NCBI GenBank assembly: GCA_036752825.1
Contig: DAIORV010000003.1
Location: 9,884-73,883 of the forward strand
DNA: 64,000 nt
DNA from: UBA5177 sp002413265
Lineage (GTDB): Bacteria > Chloroflexota > UBA5177
Direction: 5' to 3'
Of the stretch, positions 17,318-25,792 are shown one piece after another. Numbering within the stretch: the stretch's first letter is position 1; every line of letters begins with the position of its first letter. The translations under genes and the position numbers were made by a program. Below the pieces are notes generated by a model, which was not told where the DNA came from, did no database searches, and saw nothing but the letters and a program-made list of their open reading frames with translations.

Positions 17318-19036
17318 ATGTCAGAGCAGAGGCCGCGTCGAGTACGTGCGACAGCTCGAACGTCGAGTCGAACTGCTTCATCTTCGCAATTGCGAGATCT
17401 GGGTCAGGTGCCGCGTCGCGAGGACACTCGAGGCCATCCGCGCCCGACGCTCGGCTATCTTGTTTTCACTATCTTTCTGGTGGTCAGTGCTTTCGGCGCG
17501 GGGTACGCGGCTCTGTCGCTGCATCACCGTTCGAACATCAACGCTGCTGCCCCATTCCACCCCGCCATGCGGGCCGTTATTTTCGTGCTCGGCGGCTACT
17601 CCGGTACGCAGCTACTCAATCCTGCGTTGCCGAACCTGTCCGCGCTGGCGACCCAAGGCGTCGCCTATCCAAACGCGTGGGCCGGGGAGTTCCCGACTTC
17701 ACCCGCCACGCTGGCGGCCTCGCTCGGGACAGGGCAATTTCCAAGTCATGACGGAATGCTGGGTAATGAGTGGGCTGACGTACGAACTCATCAAGTTGTG
17801 AATCCAGTGGGCTTGCAGCAGGTACTGACGGGCAGTATCGATCAAATCCTCGAGCCCACGGGCACGTCTTCTCTGGCATCGATCGTCAAGGCTCACCGTC
17901 CTAACTCCAAGGTGGTGGCAGTCGGGGGGGCAAACTGCGCCGCGGCTTCCGCCGCCGCTTCCTGGGATGCCGACTACGTGGTGTGCGCCGGACGAAGTGG
18001 AAAGTACTGGAAGCCGGTTTACGTCGCCGGACACAGCCTCCCCGCCGGCGTGCTCGGCCGCGAGGATCGCGTTCGAGTGCCCCGGGGCCGCGGTTTGGCC
18101 CTGTCCTTAGAGGGCTGGTCCTTGGGTAGCCAGGATGACTGGGTGGCGCGTGAAGCCGCAAAGGTGATGAGAAGAGTCGCGCCCGACGTGACCTATGTCC
18201 TACTTCCAGAACCCGATCTGTTGAGCCAGTATGCGCCGCCCGATCAACGAAGCGGCGTCATGTCGCACCTTCTGACCGGCATCGACCGGGACATTGGCAT
18301 GGTGATCGGAGCCACCAGGGCCATGAAGTCGTTTTCTTCCACGGTGTTCGCCGTTGCCTCGACGCGTGGCTTTGAGCCGATCGCGTCGAAACTAACTCGG
18401 CGCAAATTCACGGACGCCATCATCGGAACGGGGACGCAGTCGACGTACCTCTGGGCCGATGGCGCGGCAATGCTAGGTCTCACCGATGCGTCCCAGGCTG
18501 AGGCAGCGGCACAGGTCATACAGTCTGAGCGGATCCGGGCCATCGACGGGATCTACTACAAGGTGCGCCAGACGAAGACCTGGTCCTATAAGGCCCAGTA
18601 CATCAATCCCGACATGCCCGTCAATGTTGCTGACGCCCAGTCCTATCTGCTGAACACGGAAGCGGCAGCCGGATCCGCGGAGGTGGTGGCCGTGTACGGA
18701 CCACACACTGGGACACGTGGCGACGTTCTTTCAGGTCACACGCGGACTGGGACGGGAATGGGCCTTCAATGGGACAACCAGCACGGATTTCTTCTCCTTT
18801 CCGGCCACGGGGCGAATGCAGGGATACGTTCGTCATATGCGGCCCGGATGGTCGACCTAACGCCGACGCTTGCCGCGCTGCTCAACCTCCAGACGACATC
18901 CATAGATGGAAGCGTCTTGGCGGACGCTATGTTCCGGCCAACGCCCGGATCGTCGGCACGTCAAGCTAAGCAGGCCCCGCGCTGGACGATCTTAACGCGT
19001 GCGTTGGCGGACTGGGAAAACCGGCCCGGATTCTAA
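17318..19036 (+). CDS. Membrane-anchored alkaline-phosphatase-fold protein, apparently lacking catalytic motifs
   Basis: A 572-residue protein with a basic, Arg/Ser-rich N-terminus, one membrane helix (roughly residues 45-65, LGYLVFTIFLVVSAFGAGYAA) and a large outside domain. The domain resembles AP-superfamily proteins (PNLSALATQGVAYPNAW near the start, and DLTPTLAALLNL near the end, as in the phosphodiesterase group). However, the first metal/nucleophile region reads FVLGGYSG instead of a DG motif, and the place of SDHG reads ASTRGFEPI, so key ligands seem lost. It may be a binding or structural protein. ATG 17318 is chosen over a GTG at 17303. Its stop interlocks with the aminotransferase on the other strand. 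Confidence 0.65.
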   Translation: MSEQRPRRVRATARTSSRTASSSQLRDLGQVPRREDTRGHPRPTLGYLVFTIFLVVSAFGAGYAALSLHHRSNINAAAPFHPAMRAVIFVLGGYSGTQLLNPALPNLSALATQGVAYPNAWAGEFPTSPATLAASLGTGQFPSHDGMLGNEWADVRTHQVVNPVGLQQVLTGSIDQILEPTGTSSLASIVKAHRPNSKVVAVGGANCAAASAAASWDADYVVCAGRSGKYWKPVYVAGHSLPAGVLGREDRVRVPRGRGLALSLEGWSLGSQDDWVAREAAKVMRRVAPDVTYVLLPEPDLLSQYAPPDQRSGVMSHLLTGIDRDIGMVIGATRAMKSFSSTVFAVASTRGFEPIASKLTRRKFTDAIIGTGTQSTYLWADGAAMLGLTDASQAEAAAQVIQSERIRAIDGIYYKVRQTKTWSYKAQYINPDMPVNVADAQSYLLNTEAAAGSAEVVAVYGPHTGTRGDVLSGHTRTGTGMGLQWDNQHGFLLLSGHGANAGIRSSYAARMVDLTPTLAALLNLQTTSIDGSVLADAMFRPTPGSSARQAKQAPRWTILTRALADWENRPGF

Positions 19037-20226
19037 GCCGGCGACCTCGAAACCGAGAGATCGTTAAGGGCCATAAGCTTTGGTACGACACGTCTTAACG
19101 TCTCCATGCGCTTGGGAAACGCTATGCGCACCTGACCTCGGCCAAACTCGGGTTTGCTATAAAAGCTGCTGCCCGGCACCACGGCCACTCCGACATCCTC
19201 TACCAGGAGGCGAGCAAAGTCCACGTCCGATGCAAACCCGAGACCCGAGATGTCACACATGGTGTAGTAGGCGCCTCGGGGCGCGATGGGGCGAAGGCCC
19301 GCCTTTTGCAGTGCATCGATGATGAAGTCACGCCGTTCTTCATACGCGGCACACAGCTTGTGGTAGTAGGAATCGGGGAAGCTCATGGCCAGGGCGCCGG
19401 CCGCCTGTAGTGGAGCGGCCGCCCCCACCGTAAGGAAGTCATGAACCTTGCGAATCGCTGAGGTGAGGTCTGCGGGGGCGATCGCGTATCCCACTCTCCA
19501 GCCGGTGACGCTGAAGGTCTTCGAGAGGCCGTTGATGAGCACGGTACGCTCGCGCATGCCGGGCAGAGTCGCAATCGAAACGTGCTGCAGCCCGTCGTAC
19601 ACCATGTGCTCGTAGATCTCGTCAGCGAGAGCGATCGCGTTCCACCGAACGCATAAAGTCGCGATGAACTCGAGCTCATCTCGAGAAAAGACCTTGCCGG
19701 TGGGGTTGTTCGGGGTATTCAAGACAATCGCACGTGTCCGGTCGCCGAACGCGGACGCAAGCTCATCCCAATCAAAGGACCAGTCCGGCGCACGCAGAGA
19801 CACGAACTTCGGCGTCGCGCCGGAGAGTATGCAATCCGGCCCATAGTTCTCATAGAACGGCTCTAGAATGATGACCTCGTCGCCGGGGTTGACGATTGCA
19901 AGCATGCTGCTGATCATCGCCTCGGTTGCTCCACAACAGACGGTTATCTCAAGCTCAGGGTCGATATCGAGTCCAAGCCAGCGCTTGGTTTTTGCCGCTA
20001 TACCATCACGAAAATCCTTGGCACCCCACGTGATCGCGTATTGATTGACATCCCCCTGGATCGCGGCAGCTGCTGCGTCTTTCAGCTCCTGCGGCGCCGA
20101 AAAGTCCGGGAATCCCTGCGCCAGGTTCACGCCGTCATCCGGGTGATGCACTGCCAGCAGTCGGGTCATCTCGCGGATTACAGACTCTGTAAAGCCGTTA
20201 GTTCGATCCGCCACTCGACCGGTCAT
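19033..20226 (-). CDS. Pyridoxal-phosphate aminotransferase, class I/II
   Basis: A 397-residue fold-type I aminotransferase. It has NLAQGFPDF at the N-terminus, the substrate/cofactor motif NTPNNPTGKVF, LADEIYEHMVYD, the PLP lysine in NGLSKTFSVTGWRVGY and a C-terminal Arg region GRGQVRIAFP. The GFPDF and GLSKTFS signatures recall methionine/kynurenine or aspartate-type aminotransferases; the amino donor cannot be assigned. The ATG overlaps the TGA of the upstream MBL-fold gene (ATGA), so the two are co-translated. Confidence 0.9.
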   Translation of the reverse strand: MTGRVADRTNGFTESVIREMTRLLAVHHPDDGVNLAQGFPDFSAPQELKDAAAAAIQGDVNQYAITWGAKDFRDGIAAKTKRWLGLDIDPELEITVCCGATEAMISSMLAIVNPGDEVIILEPFYENYGPDCILSGATPKFVSLRAPDWSFDWDELASAFGDRTRAIVLNTPNNPTGKVFSRDELEFIATLCVRWNAIALADEIYEHMVYDGLQHVSIATLPGMRERTVLINGLSKTFSVTGWRVGYAIAPADLTSAIRKVHDFLTVGAAAPLQAAGALAMSFPDSYYHKLCAAYEERRDFIIDALQKAGLRPIAPRGAYYTMCDISGLGFASDVDFARLLVEDVGVAVVPGSSFYSKPEFGRGQVRIAFPKRMETLRRVVPKLMALNDLSVSRSPA

Positions 20227-21065
20227 GCGACTACGGAACCTTCGTGCTGCAAGAGGCTAAGCTGGCGCGGCCTCGGAGCTCCTGTCCACCGGAGGGAGGG
20301 ACGGTCGCGCTGCGCTACCTCGACGTTTAGCGTCATTCCTTCTCCCTGAAGAACTCTCCTGACAGTACGAAGTGCCAGGAGCGGCGTGTTGTTCTCCTTA
20401 CTCAGATGAGCGAGCCACACGCGAACATCGGGTCGTTTCACGTGCTTGACAATGATGCCCCCGGCCTGCAGGTTCGAGAGATGACCTCTCGGCCCTCCCA
20501 CGCGTCGCCTCAGGTGATAGGGATATGGTCCTGTCTGCAGCATGTGCAGATCGTGGTTTGCTTCTATCACCACCAGGTCCGACTCAGATACCGCGTCCCT
20601 GAGGTCGCCGGTCGCCTTGCCGGTGTCGGTAGCGATCGTCAACGTGCGCCCTTGACTTCGCACGAAGAACCCCACATGCCTTATGGCGTCATGCTCGAGC
20701 GGAAAACTGGTCACTTCAATGTCCCCGAACCTCCTTGTTTGCCCGACCGGCATGGCGTCGACGGAGGCCAGATGAGCCAAGCCGCACGCGCGAAGTACCT
20801 GTTCATTGGCAATCACTGGAGTTCCGTGCTCGGAGGCCAGCTCTTCGGCTCCGACGCAATGATCACGATGTTCGTGACTCACCAGAACTGCAGAAAGATC
20901 CGAGGTGGCAATGCCCTCGGACGCAAGATACTTGGAGAGACGAGGAAGCCGAAGACCCGCCTCGAATAGAAGGGTCGCCGTGTCCGTCCGAAGCACGAAC
21001 GCATTGCCTGAGCTGCCACTGGCAAGCACGCGAAAGACAAACAAGTCTTGCGGCCCTTCCTTCAC
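20223..21065 (-). CDS. MBL-fold metallo-hydrolase, WalJ/YycJ-like
   Basis: A 280-residue metallo-beta-lactamase-fold protein with the family opening LASGSSGNAF and the metal motif SHEHRDH (H64, H66, D68, H69), then IATDTGKATGD and the EANHD motif of the YycJ/WalJ group. Members are thought to be nucleases or phosphodiesterases linked to cell-wall or DNA metabolism; the precise substrate is unsettled. No signal peptide. It overlaps the aminotransferase start and is divergent from the ferredoxin gene, with about 110 bases between the starts. Confidence 0.85.
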   Translation of the reverse strand: MKEGPQDLFVFRVLASGSSGNAFVLRTDTATLLFEAGLRLPRLSKYLASEGIATSDLSAVLVSHEHRDHCVGAEELASEHGTPVIANEQVLRACGLAHLASVDAMPVGQTRRFGDIEVTSFPLEHDAIRHVGFFVRSQGRTLTIATDTGKATGDLRDAVSESDLVVIEANHDLHMLQTGPYPYHLRRRVGGPRGHLSNLQAGGIIVKHVKRPDVRVWLAHLSKENNTPLLALRTVRRVLQGEGMTLNVEVAQRDRPSLRWTGAPRPRQLSLLQHEGSVVA

Positions 21066-21175
21066 ATTGTGCTGTAGAGTAACAGCCCCCTGATTGAGGC
21101 AGTCAATGCCGTATCATGGGCAAAACTTGATGTCAATTGTTCCGCTACTCCGCGGAGCCTGGGGAGGGTCAGCGC

Positions 21176-21436
21176 GTGACCTACGTCATTACCGAAGCGT
21201 GCATTGGAGTAAAAGACGGCTCCTGTGCGGACGTTTGCCCGGTAGAGTGCATTCACACTCGGCCCGACGACGACATGTACTTCATAGATCCCGACGAGTG
21301 CATTGATTGCGGAGTCTGTGTGCCAGAGTGCCCGGTGGACGCCATATATCCGGAAGAGGAAGTTCCCGACAAGTACGAGCGCTTCACCGTGATGAACGCT
21401 GTTTATTTCGACGGTCCGGGAGAGCAGTTCAAATAG
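21176..21436 (+). CDS. fdxA: 7Fe ferredoxin
   Basis: An 86-residue electron carrier with Cys at 9, 17, 21 and 25 (C-x7-C-x3-C-P-x2-C) and C42-x2-C45-x2-C48-x3-C52-P, the spacing of ferredoxins carrying one [3Fe-4S] and one [4Fe-4S] cluster, as in actinobacterial FdxA. The GTG at 21176 is chosen because GGGGAGGG lies upstream and the next residues, TYVITEACIG, are canonical. Its stop overlaps the putative start of the GT9 gene, coupling it oddly to a glycan cluster. Confidence 0.94.
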   Translation: MTYVITEACIGVKDGSCADVCPVECIHTRPDDDMYFIDPDECIDCGVCVPECPVDAIYPEEEVPDKYERFTVMNAVYFDGPGEQFK

Positions 21437-22518
21437 CGACGCTGCTGGTCTGCCTTTTCGGCGATCTCGGCGACACTATTCTCACCGTCCCGGCCGTGAG
21501 AGCACTCAGGAACCGATATCCGGAGAGCAGGCTGGTACTGCTGGCGAAGCCGGAGTCTGCAGCATTCGTCGCGCGGCTCGGGCTGACAGACTCAACTATT
21601 GAGATTGACAAGCACGCCTTTGACCGGGCGCGCGATCTCTCGCGTCCCACAAGTCTGCTCGCTCTGGCAAAGCTCAGCAGACGGGTACGAGCTGAACGAG
21701 CAGACACGATCGTACTGTTTGGCCATCTCGCTAGCTGGTTTGGCGCGCTCAAATACGCGTTGCTTGCATTTGCTACCGGCGCCAGGCGCCGCGTTGGCCT
21801 CGATAACGGACGAGGTTGGTTTCTGACCCAAGCTGCCAAAGATGAGGGCTTCGGGGTCCGCCACGAAAGTGAGTACTGGTTGGAGGTTGTGGCGCTGCTC
21901 GACGCTCGAGGTCCTGCTGTCCTCGAGGCTCCAATCTCGGATGAGGAAAGGGAGCGGGCTGGTGCGCTCCTTGAGCCCCTTCTGACAGAGTCGGGACCGT
22001 TGGTAGCCGTCCATCCGAGTACCGGCTGGTATGGTCCGGGCCGCAAATGGGCCCCAGAGCGCTTTGCACGCGCGATAGATCTGCTTGAGAGTAGTCACCC
22101 GGTGCGATGCGTCGCACTTGGGAGCGACGGGGATCGCCTTGAAATCGACCGCATGCTAGGCGCCATGAGTAAACCAGCGCTGGATCTTACCGGCCGCACT
22201 TCGGTGGGAGAGCTCGCAGCTGTCCTTGAAAGGTGTGATGTGCTCATAGCGAACGACGGTGGAATCGGACACCTCGCCGCAGCCGTTGGCACACCAGTTG
22301 TATCGGTTTTCGGTCCCTCCAATGACCGGGCCTGGCGTCCGCTCGGCTCGACGGTGGTGGCCGCGGATCTTCCTTGCCGGCCATGTTTCTACCGCGAATT
22401 CGAAACTGGGTTGCGGAACGGCTGCGGCACGCGTCAATGTATGCTGCTCGTCACGCCTGACCGTGTTGCTCGGGCAGCGGAAAAACTACTGGCGGGCGCC
22501 GGCTCTCGTGTCGTATAG
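21433..22518 (+). CDS. Glycosyltransferase family 9 (heptosyltransferase-like), non-canonical start
   Basis: A GT-B enzyme of about 361 residues related to ADP-heptose:LPS heptosyltransferases. It has LFGDLGDTILTVPAVRALR at the N-terminus and VAVHPSTGWYGPGRKWAPERFA plus NDGGIGHLAAAVGTPVVSVFGPS in the C-terminal nucleotide-sugar domain. No ATG, GTG or TTG lies in frame near the right N-terminus. ATA at 21433 overlaps the ferredoxin stop (ATAG) and has GGGAG at about ten bases, so AUA initiation is the best reading. The next in-frame ATG, at 21307, is deep inside ferredoxin. Likely adds a sugar to the glycan built by the genes downstream. Confidence 0.8.
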   Translation: MATLLVCLFGDLGDTILTVPAVRALRNRYPESRLVLLAKPESAAFVARLGLTDSTIEIDKHAFDRARDLSRPTSLLALAKLSRRVRAERADTIVLFGHLASWFGALKYALLAFATGARRRVGLDNGRGWFLTQAAKDEGFGVRHESEYWLEVVALLDARGPAVLEAPISDEERERAGALLEPLLTESGPLVAVHPSTGWYGPGRKWAPERFARAIDLLESSHPVRCVALGSDGDRLEIDRMLGAMSKPALDLTGRTSVGELAAVLERCDVLIANDGGIGHLAAAVGTPVVSVFGPSNDRAWRPLGSTVVAADLPCRPCFYREFETGLRNGCGTRQCMLLVTPDRVARAAEKLLAGAGSRVV

Positions 22519-23260
22519 CCGGTACAGCGTGCTCGGGGTCCCGGTTGATACGGCCACGTCCAGTGACGTGCTGGACTTCGTTCGCGATCGTGTCGCAGCA
22601 AGGGACCCAGCTCGCATCGTTACAGTTAATGCGGAATTTGTGATGCTGAGCCGGCGAAATCGGCGCTTTCGAGAAGCCGTGGCGTCGGCGGATCTAGCGA
22701 CCGCCGATGGGGCCGGAGTTGTGTGGGCTCTTCGGCGACAGGGAGCGACTCTACCGGGCAGGGCTGGAGGCTCGGACTTAATTTGGTCGCTCTCAGAGCA
22801 GGCGACACGGCTAGGACACCGAATCTTTCTCCTTGGCGGGGCTGACGGAATTGCCAGGAAGACGGGAGAACGGTTAGCCGAAAGATATCCGGGACTTGAG
22901 GTGGCAGGCGCGTGCGGCGGGTCGCCTCGACCGAGCGAACGGGAGGCCATAGTAAACTTGGTCCGGGAAACGAAGGCCGACATCCTGTTTGTGGCGTTTG
23001 GCGCGCCTGATCAGGATATCTGGATCGCCGAGAATCTCCCGGCAACAGGTGTTTCGATAGCGATGGGAGTGGGCGGCAGCTTTGACTACGTCGCGGGAGT
23101 GGCTCGCCGAGCGCCGCGTTGGATGCAGGATCACGGGCTTGACTGGCTCTGGCGCTTGGCGCGCGAGCCGTGGCGATGGAAGAGGATGACCGTCCTACCC
23201 ACGTTTGCCTGGCTCGTGTTGAGGACTAGGCCTTTGCGGCAGAAAGGATCTCGTGCATGA
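22508..23260 (+). CDS. WecG/TagA/CpsF family glycosyltransferase (second copy)
   Basis: A 250-residue GT26-type enzyme expected to add a ManNAc-type sugar to lipid-linked GlcNAc. It shows VTVNAEFVMLSRRNRRFR, the catalytic-region TADGAGVVWA, FLLGGADG, and FVAFGAPDQDIWI, followed by RRAPRWMQDHGLDWLWRL. The GTG at 22508 is preferred over GTG 22529; it overlaps the GT9 gene by 11 bases. A WecA/TagO-like initiator is encoded just downstream, so both first steps of a GlcNAc-ManNAc linkage unit are here. The copy at 73-879 shares the same fold and C-terminal motifs. Confidence 0.9.
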   Translation: MSYSRYSVLGVPVDTATSSDVLDFVRDRVAARDPARIVTVNAEFVMLSRRNRRFREAVASADLATADGAGVVWALRRQGATLPGRAGGSDLIWSLSEQATRLGHRIFLLGGADGIARKTGERLAERYPGLEVAGACGGSPRPSEREAIVNLVRETKADILFVAFGAPDQDIWIAENLPATGVSIAMGVGGSFDYVAGVARRAPRWMQDHGLDWLWRLAREPWRWKRMTVLPTFAWLVLRTRPLRQKGSRA

Positions 23261-24651
23261 GTGAAGCTCCGACTGCCGCAGCGAAGACAATTGAGGCCTT
23301 GCGCGCTCAAGAGGCATCGATCGGAGTGTGGGGATGCGGGCACATTGGGGCTAGCGCGATGTACCATTTCAGCCGCAAAGGCATTCGTTGCGCCGGCTTC
23401 GACGTCGCTCCGGGCAGAGTCCAAGAGATTCGTGAGGGCCGCTTTCTGTCGACCGATGTCGTGCCCAGCGGCTGGGTGGAAGCTCGGACTCAGAACGTGG
23501 TGGCGACGACCGAGTGGAGCGATCTTAAGGCGCAGAACGTTCTGGTCCACCTTATTGCGGTGCCGACAGAACGCGGGGCGGATCCGAGCTCGGCCATCCT
23601 TGAAGACGTGATGCCCAGAATCTGCGAAACCATCCGCGACAGTGAGGTTGGCGGGCTCACTCCGGCAGTCTTTATCGAGAGCACCATTCAGCCGACCTGG
23701 ATTGACACCATCGTAATTCCCGCGCTGCACGCCTCGGGTCTTCGGCCGGGGATCGACGTTCTGGTAGGTGCCGCACCGCGACGGGACTGGTTTTCCGGCG
23801 GAGAACACTCTCTGGAGAAACTTCCGCGAATCGTGGGAGGCGTGTCTCCCGAGGCGACGGAGCTGATGATCCAGCTGTACAGCATCGTTTGCGATGAAGT
23901 TGTGCCCGCGCGCGATGCCTACCACTCAGCTTTCACCAAGGTGATCGAGAACCTGTTGCGATTTCAGGGTCTGGCGCTCGCCAACAGCCTTTCCCTGGCA
24001 TTCCCCCAGTTCGACATGACTCACGTGCTCAAGCTGGCAAGCACCAAATGGAACATCCCGCTCTACCACCCTTCGATGGGCATCGGCGGACACTGTATTC
24101 CCCTTGCCCCCAGGTACACGATGGCCGAGGGCGGAGAGAAAAACGAGTACCTCGAGTTCGTCAAAAACGCAGTGGAATTCAACGAGGCTTACTTCGGGCG
24201 TCTCTACGACGCGCGTCTTAGAGAGCTGCTCTCGGACTGCCGATCGATCGTCATCTTGGGGCTCGCATATACGCCCGATGCCAAGATGCACAAGCTCTCC
24301 CCGGCCCTGGATGCCGCACGGGTTCTGCGAGACACTCCGCGACTCCGCATGCACGACCCCTTTTATTCGGATGAAGACATCGAAGACATATGTGGCTTGC
24401 CGACTCTGCCGTTCCCGGAGGGCCTGCGCGACTGCGACGGCGTGGTTCTCGTGACCGCGCACACCGCATACAAGCAAACGGCGGTTGAGAAATACATCGG
24501 CGCGGGCACCGTGATTGTGGACAACTTCGGAACGTGGAGCGGACGAGAGTTCGCAGCCGGAGTACGCTATCACGAGGTAGGACGGAAATTCGTGGAAGAT
24601 GCGCGCAGCTCTCTGCCCTTCCCGGAGCCGGTGCAGAGCCTGACGAGCTAG
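23257..24651 (+). CDS. Nucleotide-sugar dehydrogenase (UDP-sugar 6-dehydrogenase family)
   Basis: A 464-residue NAD-dependent four-electron dehydrogenase that oxidises C6 of a UDP-hexose to a uronic acid. The Rossmann motif GVWGCGHIG is near residue 23, the active-site Lys lies in FTKVIENLLRFQGLALANSL, and the catalytic Cys in GIGGHCIPLAPRY. The GGHCIP form is typical of the UDP-GlcNAc/UDP-ManNAc dehydrogenase (WbpA/WecC) branch, fitting the neighbouring WecG and WecA-like genes, but UDP-glucose cannot be excluded. The ATG overlaps the WecG stop (ATGA). No UDP-GlcNAc 2-epimerase is adjacent. Confidence 0.9.
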   Translation: MSEAPTAAAKTIEALRAQEASIGVWGCGHIGASAMYHFSRKGIRCAGFDVAPGRVQEIREGRFLSTDVVPSGWVEARTQNVVATTEWSDLKAQNVLVHLIAVPTERGADPSSAILEDVMPRICETIRDSEVGGLTPAVFIESTIQPTWIDTIVIPALHASGLRPGIDVLVGAAPRRDWFSGGEHSLEKLPRIVGGVSPEATELMIQLYSIVCDEVVPARDAYHSAFTKVIENLLRFQGLALANSLSLAFPQFDMTHVLKLASTKWNIPLYHPSMGIGGHCIPLAPRYTMAEGGEKNEYLEFVKNAVEFNEAYFGRLYDARLRELLSDCRSIVILGLAYTPDAKMHKLSPALDAARVLRDTPRLRMHDPFYSDEDIEDICGLPTLPFPEGLRDCDGVVLVTAHTAYKQTAVEKYIGAGTVIVDNFGTWSGREFAAGVRYHEVGRKFVEDARSSLPFPEPVQSLTS

Positions 24652-24661
24652 GTGCCGGGCC

Positions 24662-25792
24662 CTGGATCTCAGTCACGGGCTCGCGATTGGATGGCTCATT
24701 CCGATCGTCGTCGGTCTGATCGCCGGTCTCGTCCTCACGCCTGTGGCCCGAGCACTCGCGATCCGCGTCGACGACATCGATCGTCCGGTGGGCCTCAAGA
24801 TCCACAAGCAAGCGACACCTCTCATGGGTGGCGTGGCGGTCTTCTCGGCCTTTGCACTCGCGTCGGCGATCTCGCTCCCCTTCACGGCGCCGGTCATCGG
24901 CCTGCTCTTCGGCGGGCTTGCAGCCGTGGTTCTCGGAGTACTTGACGAGAAGCTGAACCTGCCGCCGTTAGTGCATCTCGTGGGTCAGGTGGCTGCCGCC
25001 GGCGTTGCCATCGTCGCCGGACTCGGCACCATTCAGGCTGTAAGTCTTCCCTTTTCTTCACTGATTACTCCGGGGTACGCGCTACCCGGCGTCATCAGTC
25101 TCGGTCTGACCCTCTTTTGGCTGGTCGGGATGATGAACACCGTCAATTTTCTTGATGGTCTCGACGGCCTGGTGGCTGGAATTTGCGCCGAGGTCGCCCT
25201 TCTGCTCGCCCTGTGGGGAAGCGAACCGGGGAGGTTTCATCTTCTTGCCGGCGTGCACCACGAGGATGTCCTGCTGCCCCTCGCCCTGCTCGGAGCACTT
25301 CTTGGCTTTCTGCCGTTCAATTGGCACGTAGCGAAAATTTTTCTGGGGGACTCCGGAGCGATGTTCCTTGGGCTTTCAATTGGCGCACTCGCCATCGTGG
25401 GACCTGCGAAGCTCGGCACGGCCCTAGTCGTACTGGTTATTCCTGTGCTGGACGTTGCGTGGGCGATCGTGCGCCGTCAATTAAAGGGCAGAAGTTTTCT
25501 GACCGGAGACAAGCAGCACGTCTATCACCGGATGCTCGAGCTCGGCATGTCACACACCGGCACTGTGGTCACCATGTACGGGATCGTGGCAGTTTTGGGC
25601 GCCCTCGACCTATGGCTGATGAAAGGACCCAAGTTCATCGCTTGGGTTCTGCTGGCCTCCCTGACTTTCACCGTCTTCGTGATGCTCGAGACGCAAGCCG
25701 GAGCTTCATTGCTCCCTGCCAAAGCCATATTGGACGAGCAGCCGTCGGCTTCGGGTTCGCGCGACGGCCCGCACGATCATCCAGGCGGCTAA
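24662..25792 (+). CDS. Undecaprenyl-phosphate sugar-1-phosphate transferase (WecA/TagO/MraY family), non-canonical start
   Basis: A polytopic enzyme that loads GlcNAc-1-phosphate or a similar sugar phosphate onto undecaprenyl phosphate, starting glycan assembly. Visible are VDDIDRPVGLKIHKQATPLMGGVAVF, NTVNFLDGLDGLVAG (active-site Asp cluster), NWHVAKIFLGDSGAMFLG and KQHVYHRMLELG. The first standard start is a GTG at 24743, but it would cut off the first membrane helix (IPIVVGLIAGLVLTPVARAL). The frame is open back to 24644 with no ATG/GTG/TTG; CTG at 24662, with AGGTG upstream, is the likeliest start (376 aa). The 3' end overlaps the PAP2 gene by 87 bases. Confidence 0.85.
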   Translation: MDLSHGLAIGWLIPIVVGLIAGLVLTPVARALAIRVDDIDRPVGLKIHKQATPLMGGVAVFSAFALASAISLPFTAPVIGLLFGGLAAVVLGVLDEKLNLPPLVHLVGQVAAAGVAIVAGLGTIQAVSLPFSSLITPGYALPGVISLGLTLFWLVGMMNTVNFLDGLDGLVAGICAEVALLLALWGSEPGRFHLLAGVHHEDVLLPLALLGALLGFLPFNWHVAKIFLGDSGAMFLGLSIGALAIVGPAKLGTALVVLVIPVLDVAWAIVRRQLKGRSFLTGDKQHVYHRMLELGMSHTGTVVTMYGIVAVLGALDLWLMKGPKFIAWVLLASLTFTVFVMLETQAGASLLPAKAILDEQPSASGSRDGPHDHPGG

